Positions 13,825 to 23,090 of a stretch of 64,000 bases of DNA are shown here, piece by piece. The notes under the pieces are model-generated. The model saw nothing but the letters and a program-made list of their open reading frames with translations. It searched no databases and had not been told where the DNA came from. The translations under genes and the position numbers were made by a program. Position 1 is the stretch's first letter. The number at the start of each line of letters is the position of its first letter. Source of the DNA: Shinella zoogloeoides (GTDB taxonomy: Bacteria; Pseudomonadota; Alphaproteobacteria; Rhizobiales; Rhizobiaceae); assembly GCF_003574625.1 (NCBI RefSeq), contig NZ_QNUJ01000010.1, positions 1 through 64,000 on the forward strand, written 5' to 3'.

Positions 13825-14775
13825 CTAAACGGTCCTCGGCCGGCAGGGGGTGCCGAGGGCGCATTCGAGCGCTTCGCGATCCCATTTGCCGAGATCGGCC
13901 GCCGCCTCATAGGTGCTCTGCAGGAACGCCATCAGTGTCGCTTCCGGGTCGGGGGCCATGCGCACGGCATCATAGGGCAGCAGGAACTCGCCGAAGTCCT
14001 GCGAGAAGAACGCCTCGCGTGGTTGGACGGATGCGGCGGAAAAGCCTTCCGGCCCTGGATAGGCATAGGAATAGAAGGCCGGGTAGTCGATCACCCCGCC
14101 GCCCGGCCAGAAGCCGGCGCTGCTCACCTCATGCGAATAGGCTTCGCGGGTCACTGTATCGGACAGGCGCGGAATGCCGCCTGGATGCAGCGGCGCGTGC
14201 CGGCCGGAAAAGCGCGTCATGGCGAGATCGAAGCCGCCCCAGAAGAAATGCACCGGGCTGACCTTGCCGAGGAAACCGGTGCGGAATCGCGAAAACACCG
14301 CCTGCGTCGACAAAAGGATGCGCCAGAAACGGTTGGCATACAGGGGATCGTAGGCGGTATGGACATTGTCCCGGTCGAAAACGATGCCGTCGGGTATCTC
14401 GCAGGGCAGCGTATCGATCGGCGTGCCGAGCCCGAGTTCGATCAATGCTTCCATCACCTCGCCGTAGAATTCCGCCACCGGCTTCGGCGCGAGCATCACC
14501 TGGCGCATATGGTCGTCGCTGGTTCTGATCCAAAGCACATGGTCGATGAAATCGAAATCGATCTGAAAGGCCCGCGCGCCGGCCGGCATGGGCGAGGTGG
14601 TCAGGCCGCGCGCCGTCACATAGAGCGCGACCTGCCAGGAATGGTTCAGCCAGGGCTCGCGCATGAGCCTGATCTTGCCGACGATCTGCGTCCACAGATG
14701 CAGCGTCTCATAGGTCGGCCTCCATGCCGCATAGGGCAGTTCGGGCCAGCGTTCCGTTTGCAGGGCAGAAGACAT
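13825..14775 (-). CDS. DUF5996 family protein
   Basis: A 316-residue soluble protein starting MSSALQTERWPELPYAAWRPTYETLHLWTQIVGKIRL, which is the characteristic opening of DUF5996. Further family-like segments are HSWQVALYVTARGLTTSPMP, VSPVHFFWGGFDLAMTRFSGR and the Phe/Tyr/Pro-rich GVIDYPAFYSYAYPGPEGF. GGGAGAAAGG is the ribosome binding site. A 13-base sequence of the Ada-box kind (AATTCGAAAGCAA) lies only 12 bases before the start and lacks the CGGAG part, so I do not count it. Function unknown. Confidence 0.88.
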   Translation of the reverse strand: MSSALQTERWPELPYAAWRPTYETLHLWTQIVGKIRLMREPWLNHSWQVALYVTARGLTTSPMPAGARAFQIDFDFIDHVLWIRTSDDHMRQVMLAPKPVAEFYGEVMEALIELGLGTPIDTLPCEIPDGIVFDRDNVHTAYDPLYANRFWRILLSTQAVFSRFRTGFLGKVSPVHFFWGGFDLAMTRFSGRHAPLHPGGIPRLSDTVTREAYSHEVSSAGFWPGGGVIDYPAFYSYAYPGPEGFSAASVQPREAFFSQDFGEFLLPYDAVRMAPDPEATLMAFLQSTYEAAADLGKWDREALECALGTPCRPRTV

Positions 14776-15001
14776 TCCTTTCTCCCGTTGCTTTCGAATT
14801 CGGAAGACCGGCTGGATGGCTGCCGGCCGATCACTGCCGACGTCTTTGGACTGTTGGCGGTATATAGGGGACCGTCTGCAATATGAAAGCGAAGCTGCCA
14901 GACGATCAAGCCGGTCTTGAAACCCTTAAGGGAAACACTGCCATGCTCTGCAAATTACAGATCCTGAACCTGGTGGACGCCTGTCATGTGCTTGGCCTTG
15001 C

Positions 15002-17347
15002 TTACTGAACGCGGGTACCCAGGCCGTCATCCGAGGCCAGTATGGCTTTCACGTAATCCGGCCTGAGCGGAATCCGGCGCGCGGGTTTGCCCGTCGCATC
15101 CAGGAAAGCCCCAGCGATGGCAGGTGCAGCCAGGGCGTTGGCGGTTTCGGAGCCCGTGCCGAACACGCCGAGTTCCGGCCGTGATACGATAACCACTTTA
15201 ACCTCGGGTATTTCCGACATGGTCAAGATGGGATAGCCGCTCCAATCCTCCGAAGTGATGCCGCTTTCATCAAAGGTGACTTCCTCATGAAGGGCGATGC
15301 TTGTTCCCATTAAACCGCCCGCCTGCACTTGGCGTTTAAGCTGAAGCGGATTCACGACAACGCCGGGTTCGACAATGATTGTCAGTCGCTCGACCCGTAC
15401 TTCACCCGTGTCCGGCCTAACCGCGATATGTGCTGCGCAGGCCCAATATCCCTGCTCGCGGACAATCATGGATACACCTTGGCCGCGCAGCAGTCCGTCA
15501 CCGTCTGCCTTTTGTGAGGACGATGCCGCTCGGGTGACCCACCCGCTTTCCTCCCGCAATCTGGTCAACACCCCCTTGAAGCGGTCATCGCCTACGTGAT
15601 CAAGCCGGAACTGGAGAGGATCGGCACCTGCCAGCGCGGCGGCTTCCGTCACGGCGACCTCGCGCGGGAAGTTTTGCTGGAACTGGATAGGTGTCCGCAT
15701 ACTATGGTCGCGCAGCCCGAGGTTGATCGGAGATTCCCGCTGTCCGATCTGGAAGGCGCCGTGGCCTGTTACCGCCACGTTTGGCACGGTGTCATAGGCC
15801 CAGGGGTCCGACATGATCATCTTGTTGTTGGAAATCGGGACCGGGTTTGTCGGGCTTGGCGGATCTATGACCGGCAGCCCAGCCAGAATCGCACTTATCA
15901 GGCGGTCATCCTGCATCGGCGGACCTTTGTGGTCGGCCCGATAGGACGCCATCCGACCATGGTCGTCCAACCCGATTGAAACGTCAGTATACATGGGTGA
16001 AGACTGGGTCGACCATTTCATGTCGTCATCTCGCATCCACTGCAAGCGCACAGGGCGACCAAGTTCCTGAGAAAGCAAGACGGCCCCGTCCTCCGAACCG
16101 GCGTTGCCGCCGTTGGATCGGCCGAAATGGCTGGGTCCCGGATAGGTGCGGATCACCACCGCCTCTTCGGGCCTGCTCAGCATCCTGGCAATGGAGTACC
16201 GCAAGAAACCCGGATTCTGGCTGTGTGTGTGAAGTGTCACCGAACCGTCTGGCCGAACGTCCGCCAGGGAAACTGTCGGCCCGATGGGAGCATGCTTGAG
16301 GAAAGGCGTGAAATAGGTACCTGAATGGGTCTTGGCGACGGCGATGGCAACATCGCCCTTGTTCTCTTTTCCCGCCGTTCCGGATACTTCGTCCCACTTC
16401 ACCTCCTGGCGCAGATGATCAAGCAGTTGTCCGGAAGGCGGCAATCCCTTCCATTCGCTCCACTGGGTATCGTCGGCGATCTGTACGGCCGCTTGCACGG
16501 CCTCCCACTCGCTTTCCGAAACGACCGCGACGAAGTTGCCAATGACGACGACCTGCGCCTTGGGGAACTGGCTTCTGTCGACTTTACCCACGGCAACCAG
16601 CGTCGAGCCAAGCGTTGCAGGATGGACGGCGCGGGCGTGCAGCATTCCCGGTAGCTTGACATCTCCCACCCACACGGTCTCGCCCGCAATCTTGGGTCGG
16701 ATCGAGGGGTTCTTATAGGGCTTCCCCACGACCCTATAGGCGCCGATGGGTTTGAGGGGCGGGTCGCCGAGGACCTCAACGCCGCCAAAATCGGTTTGAT
16801 TTCCCTTCACGGGAATTGTGAGCCGAAGATCCTGGCCAGCCACCAGTTCTCCGTAGGTCGCCGACGTGCCTGCACCCGAGATCACCCCATCGGCGACCGA
16901 AATCTGGTTGCGCGGGACGCCGAACTTCTGGCTAGCCAGCTCAAACACGGCCTCACGGGTGTACGCCGCAGCCTTGCGCAGGTTCGACAGCCCCATGCTC
17001 ATCAGGGCGAACGTTCCGCCGCCGTCGGGTGTGACATCAGTGTCGCCGGAGACCACCGTGGTGATCGCCTCGAATGCTATCCCCAGTTCGTCAGCCACAA
17101 CCTGGGGATACGCGGTATAGATCGTGCTCTGTCCAAGATCGCTCTTTCCGGTACGGATCAGCACGGTGTTGTCCGCGTGTATCTCGATCCAGGAGGTGGA
17201 CCGGGCGGGATCCAATGCCGCGGCCCTGCCGCCGGGCGCTGCCCATGCAGGAACGCTGAAGGAAACGACCAGCGCGCCGCCTGCTGCGAGAAAACCGCGC
17301 CGACTCAACGCTGCCTTGCCTATCGTCATTTCCCCGGGCCTAGTCAT
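15002..17347 (-). CDS. Molybdopterin-binding subunit of an isoquinoline 1-oxidoreductase-like molybdenum hydroxylase
   Basis: A 781-residue large subunit of the xanthine dehydrogenase superfamily, IorB type. A twin-arginine signal, SRRGFLAAGGALVVSFSVPAWA, targets it to the periplasm. Family features include VLIRTGKSDLGQS, the molybdopterin loops around SNGGNAGSEDGAVLLSQEL and GHGAFQIGQRESP, and the late GTGSETANALAAPAIAGA with the catalytic glutamate. ATG 17347 overlaps the end of the iron-sulfur subunit gene by eight bases, so the pair is translationally coupled. The enzyme would hydroxylate an N-heterocycle or aldehyde; the substrate is not predictable from sequence. No FAD subunit gene is present, as expected for the IorAB type. 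Confidence 0.92.
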   Translation of the reverse strand: MTRPGEMTIGKAALSRRGFLAAGGALVVSFSVPAWAAPGGRAAALDPARSTSWIEIHADNTVLIRTGKSDLGQSTIYTAYPQVVADELGIAFEAITTVVSGDTDVTPDGGGTFALMSMGLSNLRKAAAYTREAVFELASQKFGVPRNQISVADGVISGAGTSATYGELVAGQDLRLTIPVKGNQTDFGGVEVLGDPPLKPIGAYRVVGKPYKNPSIRPKIAGETVWVGDVKLPGMLHARAVHPATLGSTLVAVGKVDRSQFPKAQVVVIGNFVAVVSESEWEAVQAAVQIADDTQWSEWKGLPPSGQLLDHLRQEVKWDEVSGTAGKENKGDVAIAVAKTHSGTYFTPFLKHAPIGPTVSLADVRPDGSVTLHTHSQNPGFLRYSIARMLSRPEEAVVIRTYPGPSHFGRSNGGNAGSEDGAVLLSQELGRPVRLQWMRDDDMKWSTQSSPMYTDVSIGLDDHGRMASYRADHKGPPMQDDRLISAILAGLPVIDPPSPTNPVPISNNKMIMSDPWAYDTVPNVAVTGHGAFQIGQRESPINLGLRDHSMRTPIQFQQNFPREVAVTEAAALAGADPLQFRLDHVGDDRFKGVLTRLREESGWVTRAASSSQKADGDGLLRGQGVSMIVREQGYWACAAHIAVRPDTGEVRVERLTIIVEPGVVVNPLQLKRQVQAGGLMGTSIALHEEVTFDESGITSEDWSGYPILTMSEIPEVKVVIVSRPELGVFGTGSETANALAAPAIAGAFLDATGKPARRIPLRPDYVKAILASDDGLGTRVQ

Positions 17348-17882
17348 GGCGTGCTCCCTCGGACATGAGCTGAGCGGCACGATGCACCCCGTCCAGAATT
17401 GCAGCATAGCTGGCGCAGCGGCAGAGGTGGGGTGACGGGCCGGACTCCGTCAGGGCCGCCTTGATCTCCGCATCGGTTGGCTTCGGGTTTTGATCAAGCA
17501 ACTCCGTGACTTTGATCATCATGCCGAACTGACAGATCCCGCACTGCGGCACCTGCTCTTCAATCCAGGCTTCTTGAACCGGGTGCAATGTCCGGGCCGC
17601 CTGGTCGGAGGAGAGGTTACGCTGCTTCGCCCAACGGGCCGCCAAACCTTCTACGGTCGTGACTTCCCTGTCTGCGACCGCATCGACAGGCGTTACGCAT
17701 GAACGGATCTCCTCGCCATCCAACAGCACCGAGCACGCACCGCATTGCGCCAGCCCGCAGCCGAACTTGGGCGACATCACATTCAGTTCGTTACGCAGAA
17801 CGTACAAAAGGGGCGTGTCGGGCGGTGATTGAACCGTCCGCATCTCACCATTGACCATGATACGGATCACCGCTTCCTCCAC
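17340..17882 (-). CDS. (2Fe-2S)-binding subunit of the molybdenum hydroxylase (IorA-like)
   Basis: A 180-residue electron-transfer subunit with two iron-sulfur centres. The plant-ferredoxin-type set is at about C42, C47, C50 and C62 (GCGLAQCGACSVLL). The second set is C114 and C117 (PQCGICQFGM) with C154 and C156 (HLCRCASY). It has no signal of its own and would be exported with the Tat-bearing large subunit. First gene of the two-gene operon, divergent from the LysR regulator at 18185. Confidence 0.93.
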   Translation of the reverse strand: MEEAVIRIMVNGEMRTVQSPPDTPLLYVLRNELNVMSPKFGCGLAQCGACSVLLDGEEIRSCVTPVDAVADREVTTVEGLAARWAKQRNLSSDQAARTLHPVQEAWIEEQVPQCGICQFGMMIKVTELLDQNPKPTDAEIKAALTESGPSPHLCRCASYAAILDGVHRAAQLMSEGARHD

Positions 17883-18184
17883 GTCGATATGAAATTTACA
17901 TCGCTTCCCACCGTTCGACCGATCGCCGGTGCCGCCCGGATGACGAAGGAAGATCCATCCCGGTAAAACGGTGTCGCCTCGCGCTATGCGCGCACACCCG
18001 GGTTATTCCCGCCCTCGGCGCGAATTGCCGCAATGCGGGATGGTTTCCTTAGTCTGCTGGACTGCTAGCCCGGAACTCGCCGGCCTGTCGGCGTACCGTT
18101 CGAAATGCTTCCGATCAAAGTTACGGCTTCTATATTTATAAAAAAAGCCATACAAAATTGAATATTCTATTCAGGAGAATTGAA
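17883..18184. other. Divergent promoter region between the hydroxylase operon and its LysR regulator
   Basis: A non-coding gap of 302 bases. It becomes AT-rich near the LysR gene (TATATTTATAAAAAAAGCC), with AGGAG as the LysR ribosome binding site. The divergent layout suggests a shared LysR operator, but I see no unambiguous T-N11-A palindrome. Confidence 0.5.
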
Positions 18185-19096
18185 ATGCGGTCACCCGGAA
18201 TTCCAAGCCTGGACCAGCTTCTGGTCCTGTTGGCCGTGGTCGAGGCTGGAAGTTTGACTGGCGCGGCAAAGCATCTTCAGCGGGCTACCTCGGCTATCAG
18301 CTACGCTGTCGATACGCTGGAGAAGCAACTGGGTATTTCCCTATTTGACCGCGGAACGACGCGAAGGCCGAGACTTACGCGGGAAGGAGAGGCCGTCGTT
18401 GCCGAGGCCAAAGCCGTTATACACCGGGTCGATACCTTGCGCTCCCGTGTGCGGGGCCTCCTCGACGGCCTCGAATCCGAGGTATTGCTCGTGGTCGACT
18501 GCATGTATCCGAGCGATCAGTTGCTGGCGGTGCTGCACGACTTCCATGCGGCATTCCCAACCGTCCCTCTGCGGCTCTCGGTGCAAGCACCCGACGGTGT
18601 CGAACGGGTCGTCCGCAACGGCGATCCGTGGATTGGCGTTGGAGGCGTGCTCCATATCGACATGACCGGCCTGAAGCGGGTTCAGATCGGCGCAGTGCAG
18701 ATTATTCCCGTCGCCGCTCCGGATCACCCCCTGGCGCTGGCTGACAACAAGTCGCCTTCCTCCGCTTCGGACCATGTTCAGCTTGTTCTTTCCGATCAGC
18801 CCACACCCGGACCACGTGACGTCGGCGTTGTCAGCCTGACGAATTGGCGCGTTGGTGACATGACATTGAAGCATAAGCTTCTCGTCGCCGGACTGGGCTG
18901 GGGCGGAATGCCGGAGCCGGCCGTTCGCGCCGATCTGCAGGCGGGAAGGTTGGTGCGACTGGACCTGCACGATTGGCGCGGCGGAGCCTACGAGATGCAG
19001 GTGGCGTACAAGACCGAAACGCCGCCTGGTCCTGCCGGCCGGTGGCTGATCGAGCGTCTGGTGCTTTCGTCGCCGGCGTACGACAGTCGATCTTAG
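18185..19096 (+). CDS. LysR-family transcriptional regulator
   Basis: A 303-residue regulator. The N-terminal helix-turn-helix (LLVLLAVVEAGSLTGAAKHLQRATSAISYAVDTLEKQLG, with LFDRG after it) is typical, followed by a periplasmic-binding-like effector domain. The start at 18185 is preferred because AGGAG sits at the right distance; an in-frame ATG at 18158 has no such site. It is divergent from the molybdenum hydroxylase genes, which it probably controls. Confidence 0.9.
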   Translation: MRSPGIPSLDQLLVLLAVVEAGSLTGAAKHLQRATSAISYAVDTLEKQLGISLFDRGTTRRPRLTREGEAVVAEAKAVIHRVDTLRSRVRGLLDGLESEVLLVVDCMYPSDQLLAVLHDFHAAFPTVPLRLSVQAPDGVERVVRNGDPWIGVGGVLHIDMTGLKRVQIGAVQIIPVAAPDHPLALADNKSPSSASDHVQLVLSDQPTPGPRDVGVVSLTNWRVGDMTLKHKLLVAGLGWGGMPEPAVRADLQAGRLVRLDLHDWRGGAYEMQVAYKTETPPGPAGRWLIERLVLSSPAYDSRS

Positions 19097-19134
19097 CGCA
19101 ATCCGGCCAAGGTCAGAGACACAGCACGACTGCG

Positions 19135-19416
19135 TCAATGCTCGATCCGTTCAGCCGCGGGGAGGGTGCGAGGATAATGCCCTGCGAGCGAAAGCGCGGC
19201 AATGCCTGCCCGAGCGAAAGCCTCTAGGTATGAATCATCGCTATGACGTGAATAGGCACCCACATTGGTTTCGATCCAGCGCCCTTCGTCTCCCGACCAC
19301 ATCACGATAGGGAAGTCATGCACCGGGTCTGCACCTGCCATCTGCCGAATGATCTCGCGAGTTGCGATGGGCGTTGCCGCCGGCGTCAAAGATACTGCGG
19401 TAGAAGAGATTTCCAT
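19135..19416 (-). CDS. Small unknown protein (93 residues)
   Basis: The frame starts MEISSTAVSLTPAATPIATRE and includes MAGADPVHDFPIVMWSGDEGRWIETNVG. A textbook ribosome binding site, AGGAGGAATCCACC, precedes the ATG, which is the best evidence that the gene is real. It is predicted soluble. It lies downstream of the DoxX gene on the same strand with a 115-base gap and could be its operon partner. Family not recognised. Confidence 0.65.
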   Translation of the reverse strand: MEISSTAVSLTPAATPIATREIIRQMAGADPVHDFPIVMWSGDEGRWIETNVGAYSRHSDDSYLEAFARAGIAALSLAGHYPRTLPAAERIEH

Positions 19417-19531
19417 GGTGGATTCCTCCTGATTAGCGCATGGAATGGCCGTACGGGTCGATCAATCCGCGTGGGTGAGGTCCTCACCCACGCCAGGACT
19501 GGATCGCGTGACGGTAAGAGAGATGATCGGT

Positions 19532-19927
19532 TCACTCTGTCTTGATCTTGACTGCCGCGCGCTCCGCCCAGCGGCCATGGAAAACGACGGAACTGCGAGT
19601 GGCCAAGGTGAGGGCGATGAGACCGCCAGCGAGACCAACGTTCTTCAAAAGTGCAATCGGGTCGCCCAAATGGGACACCAAGCCCGTTGCGATGCACCAC
19701 AAGGCGAAAAGCGTGGCGACAATTCCGGTCCGGTACCCGGCCAGCAAGGCGGCCCCGCCGGCAATCTCGCCCGCGCCGATGAGATAGACCATCAAATGCG
19801 GGGCCGGCAGACCCAGTTGTGCGAAAAATCCTGCCGTCTGCGCGGCAAATATGAATTTCATGGCGCCGCTGACCAGAAACAGAAGTGACATCAGCGTACG
19901 CGACAAGAGTAACGGGATGTTTTGCAT
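19532..19927 (-). CDS. DoxX-family membrane protein
   Basis: A 131-residue inner-membrane protein starting MQNIPLLLSRTLMSLLFLVSG, with four hydrophobic segments and the family features FLVSGAMKF near the start, VYLIGAGEIAGGAALLAGYRT in the second helix pair and a late FHGRWAERAAVKIK. DoxX-like proteins are linked to respiratory or thiol-redox functions. AAGGA lies about ten bases before the ATG; an in-frame ATG at 20011 would add a polar stretch unlike the family. Confidence 0.88.
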   Translation of the reverse strand: MQNIPLLLSRTLMSLLFLVSGAMKFIFAAQTAGFFAQLGLPAPHLMVYLIGAGEIAGGAALLAGYRTGIVATLFALWCIATGLVSHLGDPIALLKNVGLAGGLIALTLATRSSVVFHGRWAERAAVKIKTE

Positions 19928-20046
19928 GATACGAATTCCTTCTTGCTTGAAGTGAGTTACCTTCCGCAGTTCCTTCGAACACTCTGAGGCGAGATGCAGG
20001 TCTTCCGACATGCGATCTTGCCCGAGTGGTGCGGAATTGCGGCAGT

Positions 20047-20490
20047 CTAAGCGGCGGCCAGGTGCGATAGCGCCATGTCCCTCAGGACGGCATTTTCCAT
20101 GTTCGTCTCATCGAGGCGCGCGGCCACGATGTCGCCGATTGAAAGCACGCCCACGAGATTCCGGCCGTCGACGACGGGGACATGACGCATCCGCGACAGG
20201 GTCATCATCGTCATGACATTGTGGATCTTCTCGTCAGGCCGCACCTGGGGAAGATCCGTGATCATGATGTCCCGGCTGAAGAGCTGCATCGCTGCCGATC
20301 CATGCTTGTTCAGCGCGGCGACGATTTCGCGCTCGGAAATGATCCCGGCGACGCTCCCGTCGATCCGGACAATGACGACGGCGCCGATATTTTCAGCGCG
20401 CATCAGGTTGACGATTTCGCTGACCGGGGTCGTGGGAGGACGGCTGATGATCCGCCCGGCCTTGCGGCGAAGTATCTGGTCCAGGGACAT
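20047..20490 (-). CDS. CBS-domain pair protein
   Basis: A 147-residue protein of two tandem CBS domains. The first contains ISRPPTTPVSEIVNLMRAENIGAVVIV and GIISEREIVAAL; the second contains MITDLPQVRPDEKIHNVMTMM and HVPVVDGRNLVGVLSIGDIV. Stand-alone CBS pairs bind adenosyl nucleotides and act as energy or stress sensors. It lies upstream of the DoxX gene on the same strand, with a gap of about 120 bases. Confidence 0.92.
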   Translation of the reverse strand: MSLDQILRRKAGRIISRPPTTPVSEIVNLMRAENIGAVVIVRIDGSVAGIISEREIVAALNKHGSAAMQLFSRDIMITDLPQVRPDEKIHNVMTMMTLSRMRHVPVVDGRNLVGVLSIGDIVAARLDETNMENAVLRDMALSHLAAA

Positions 20491-21049
20491 TGCTGCTACT
20501 CCTTCGTTTTCTTGGGTTTCAAGTTCTGTTGAAGGATGTACGCCATTTCCTATTACTTGATTAGATGGGGAAGATGGATGTCACTTGCTCATAAATGGAA
20601 AGATCGGGTTTCGAAGATGTAGCTGGACGAGACCGGCCTCTTCATCGCGTTGACGCGATATGGAGGCTTTTTCGAAGCGGGCGACGGCACGGCATTTCTC
20701 CCGACATGGCCAGCAGGCGTATCGAACCGGCATCAGGCGTCCGGCCATGCAATGATCGACACGCCGTCCGACGCTGACCGGTGCGGGACACGATCTGCTC
20801 GACCGCTGCGCGAGTGCCGTGGAGACGATCTGGTAGGCCAATCGGGCATCCGCTTTCGCATCGACGGAGATCCCGCGCCGATCGCCTGACCGCGATCCGG
20901 TTTGCCGGCAATGCGAGCGCGCGACCGCTTTCCTATCTTGTTGCCAATACAATGTATCGATTGCAGCCGAATACCGGCCGGATCAATTTGCCCCATCGAT
21001 CATCGAAGCGTCTCGGCGCTTGCGGAACACAGACGGCGGAGACACCGGC
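20491..21049. other. Intergenic region between the CBS gene and the TauE/SafE gene
   Basis: The 559 bases separate divergent genes. Several short frames exist on both strands, but none has a ribosome binding site, family resemblance or coding-like composition. It presumably holds both promoters; I see no distinct operator or terminator. Confidence 0.5.
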
Positions 21050-21808
21050 ATGGAATTGACGTTTGCGACGGTCCTCGTCGCCTTTGCCGGCGTATTCCTG
21101 ATCAGCTTCATGCGTGGCGCCTTTGGCGGCGGCTTTGCCATCGTCGGCATTCCGCTGCTGTCGACCGTGATGGACCCGGTCGTCGCCGGCGGCCTGCTGG
21201 CGCCCCTTTTCATCGCGATGGATCTCTATGCCTTGCGCTACTGGAAGCCTTCGACCTGGTCGAAACCGGATCTCGTGCTGCTCGTGCCCGCGCTGGTGAT
21301 CGGCATCGGGGTCGGCTATCTGGTGTTCCGCGTCCTCGATCACCGGGCCATCGCGATCCTGATGGCCGCGATCACGCTCGCCTTCGTCTGTCTCTGGCTC
21401 CTTCGCGGGGCCGAAGTGACGCATCGCCCCCGTTCCACGCCAAAGGCGGTCGCGGCCGGCTTCACCTCCGGCATCACGACCATGGTGGCGCATTCTGGCG
21501 GCCCGCCGCTTGCGATGTATCTGCTGCCGCTCGGCCTCGGCAAGGAACTCTATGCAGGAACCACCAGCCTGTTCTTCACCGTCGGCAATGCGACCAAGCT
21601 GGTCCCGTGGCTGCTGCTGGCGCAGCCGGCGACCGAGACCTGGAAACTGATGGGGATTTGCCTGTTCGCGATCCCGTTCGGCGTGTGGTCGGGCTGGCGC
21701 CTCCATGGCGTGCTGGACCAGCGCCAGGTTTATCGCGCCTGTTACGGGTTGCTGGTCGTGACGGCGCTGAAACTGTTGTGGGACGGTATGTCCGGCTGCC
21801 TGGTGTGA
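21050..21808 (+). CDS. TauE/SafE-family (TSUP) anion exporter
   Basis: A 252-residue inner-membrane permease with about eight hydrophobic segments, starting MELTFATVLVAFAGVFLISFMRG. The two family repeats are visible: GAFGGGFAIVGIPLLSTVMDP near the N-terminus and GFTSGITTMVAHSGGPPLAMYLLPLGL in the middle. Members export sulfite, sulfoacetate or other organosulfur anions; the substrate here is unknown. ATG 21050 places the first helix at the N-terminus. Confidence 0.9.
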   Translation: MELTFATVLVAFAGVFLISFMRGAFGGGFAIVGIPLLSTVMDPVVAGGLLAPLFIAMDLYALRYWKPSTWSKPDLVLLVPALVIGIGVGYLVFRVLDHRAIAILMAAITLAFVCLWLLRGAEVTHRPRSTPKAVAAGFTSGITTMVAHSGGPPLAMYLLPLGLGKELYAGTTSLFFTVGNATKLVPWLLLAQPATETWKLMGICLFAIPFGVWSGWRLHGVLDQRQVYRACYGLLVVTALKLLWDGMSGCLV

Positions 21809-21878
21809 TACTGTCTAAGGTCTGCAACGGCATCCACGGGTAGCCGCCAGCCTGACCGGCGACGGTCGTGAGCCGGGC

Positions 21879-22787
21879 TCATGGGCCATGCAGGGCAAAC
21901 GCCTGTTCGAACTTGCGCATGACGGAGGTGACGAAGGCCTTCACGGCGGGGGAGACCTGCCGGTGACTGGGATAGACGACACACAGGCTCTGATTGCCGC
22001 GGCTGTATTGCGGCAGGACGGGCACCAGCGCGCCGCGGGCGATATCGGCCACCGTGACCACGCTCGGCAGCAGCGCGATGCCGAGGCCGGCGAGGGCTGC
22101 CTGATGCAGCGCCCGCGTATTGCCGGCCGCGAAGGGGCCGGCGACTTCGACCTGTTCCTCGACGCCGTCCGAACCTTGCAGGCGCCATAGGGCGCGGCTC
22201 GACGGGTGCGGCATCGTCAGGCAGCGGTGCCGCGTCAATTCCGCCAGCGTCCGGGGTATGCCGTGCTTGCCGACATAGTCGGGGCTTGCGAACAGCGCGA
22301 TGGGCGGAACCGGCATCCGGTGGGCGATGTAGCCCGTTTCGCTGTCGGCACCACCCCGGAAGGCCACATCGATGCGATCGGCGATCAGGTCGACCATCGC
22401 GTCGTCGAGCAGGAATTCCAGCCGGACCTGCGGATATTCCTCGAGGAAGGCCGCGGCGGCCGCGGGCGTGTAGAAGTCGAGAAAGTTCGCGGTCGAGGCC
22501 ACACGGACAAGGCCGCTCGGTACCTTCCGCCCGGCGGTCAGGTCCTGGCTGGCCTGCTGCAGGCTGTCCACGGCTTCGGTACAACGATCGTAAAATCCCT
22601 GGCCGGCGTCGGTCAGCGTCAGCTTGCGGGTCGAACGCTGCATCAGGCGCGACCCGAGCTGGTCCTCGAGCCCCTGAATGCGCCGGCTGACGGTATTGGG
22701 CGGCATGCCGAGTCGCCGGCCGGCCTCCGAGAAGCTGCCGTAGCGCACGACCTGCACGAACAGCGCGATATCGTTGAAATCGAACAT
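21879..22787 (-). CDS. LysR-family transcriptional regulator
   Basis: A 302-residue regulator with the N-terminal helix-turn-helix (FVQVVRYGSFSEAGRRLGMPPNTVSRRIQGLEDQLG, then LMQRSTRKLTLTDAG) of the AaeR/DmlR-like subgroup, and a LysR substrate domain. It is divergent from the small frame at 22897 and the FMN reductase/pirin genes, its likely targets. Confidence 0.92.
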   Translation of the reverse strand: MFDFNDIALFVQVVRYGSFSEAGRRLGMPPNTVSRRIQGLEDQLGSRLMQRSTRKLTLTDAGQGFYDRCTEAVDSLQQASQDLTAGRKVPSGLVRVASTANFLDFYTPAAAAAFLEEYPQVRLEFLLDDAMVDLIADRIDVAFRGGADSETGYIAHRMPVPPIALFASPDYVGKHGIPRTLAELTRHRCLTMPHPSSRALWRLQGSDGVEEQVEVAGPFAAGNTRALHQAALAGLGIALLPSVVTVADIARGALVPVLPQYSRGNQSLCVVYPSHRQVSPAVKAFVTSVMRKFEQAFALHGP

Positions 22788-22896
22788 GGCAGGATATTAC
22801 TTCAATTTCTGGCTAGATTAAATCCAATCATTCCGTCTAATCGATGGATCGGATCGGCGCTATCTCTTTCTGGCAACCAGCTGAAGGGATTGTGCC

Positions 22897-23022
22897 ATGA
22901 CCAGTATGTTTCTCCTTCTCGCCACCTTGTCGCTCGGTGCGTTCGCGCTCGTCCAGCCCCTTCCGAAGCGGGCCGGTCTGGCCGTGGCAATCAGATTGCC
23001 GGTCTCGAACGACAACAGTTGA
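22897..23022 (+). CDS. Possible 41-residue secreted or membrane microprotein
   Basis: The frame MTSMFLLLATLSLGAFALVQ, then PLPKRAGLAVAIRLPVSNDNS, has one hydrophobic segment and a short basic, then polar tail. AAGGGA precedes the ATG. It lies between the LysR gene and the FMN reductase gene and would lead that operon. A coding role is plausible but not proven. Confidence 0.35.
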   Translation: MTSMFLLLATLSLGAFALVQPLPKRAGLAVAIRLPVSNDNS

Positions 23023-23090
23023 GCAGCCCCGCACCGGTGGCCCGGCAACGGGTCGCCTGCATCCACGTCCAAAACAAATTGGAGTTCTCC

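Noticed and set aside
14788-14800. AATTCGAAAGCAA on the minus strand before the DUF5996 gene, an exact AAT-N6-GCAA
   Set aside because: It lies only 12 bases from the start codon, overlaps the ribosome-binding region and lacks the CGGAG part at the fixed spacing, so it is probably chance.
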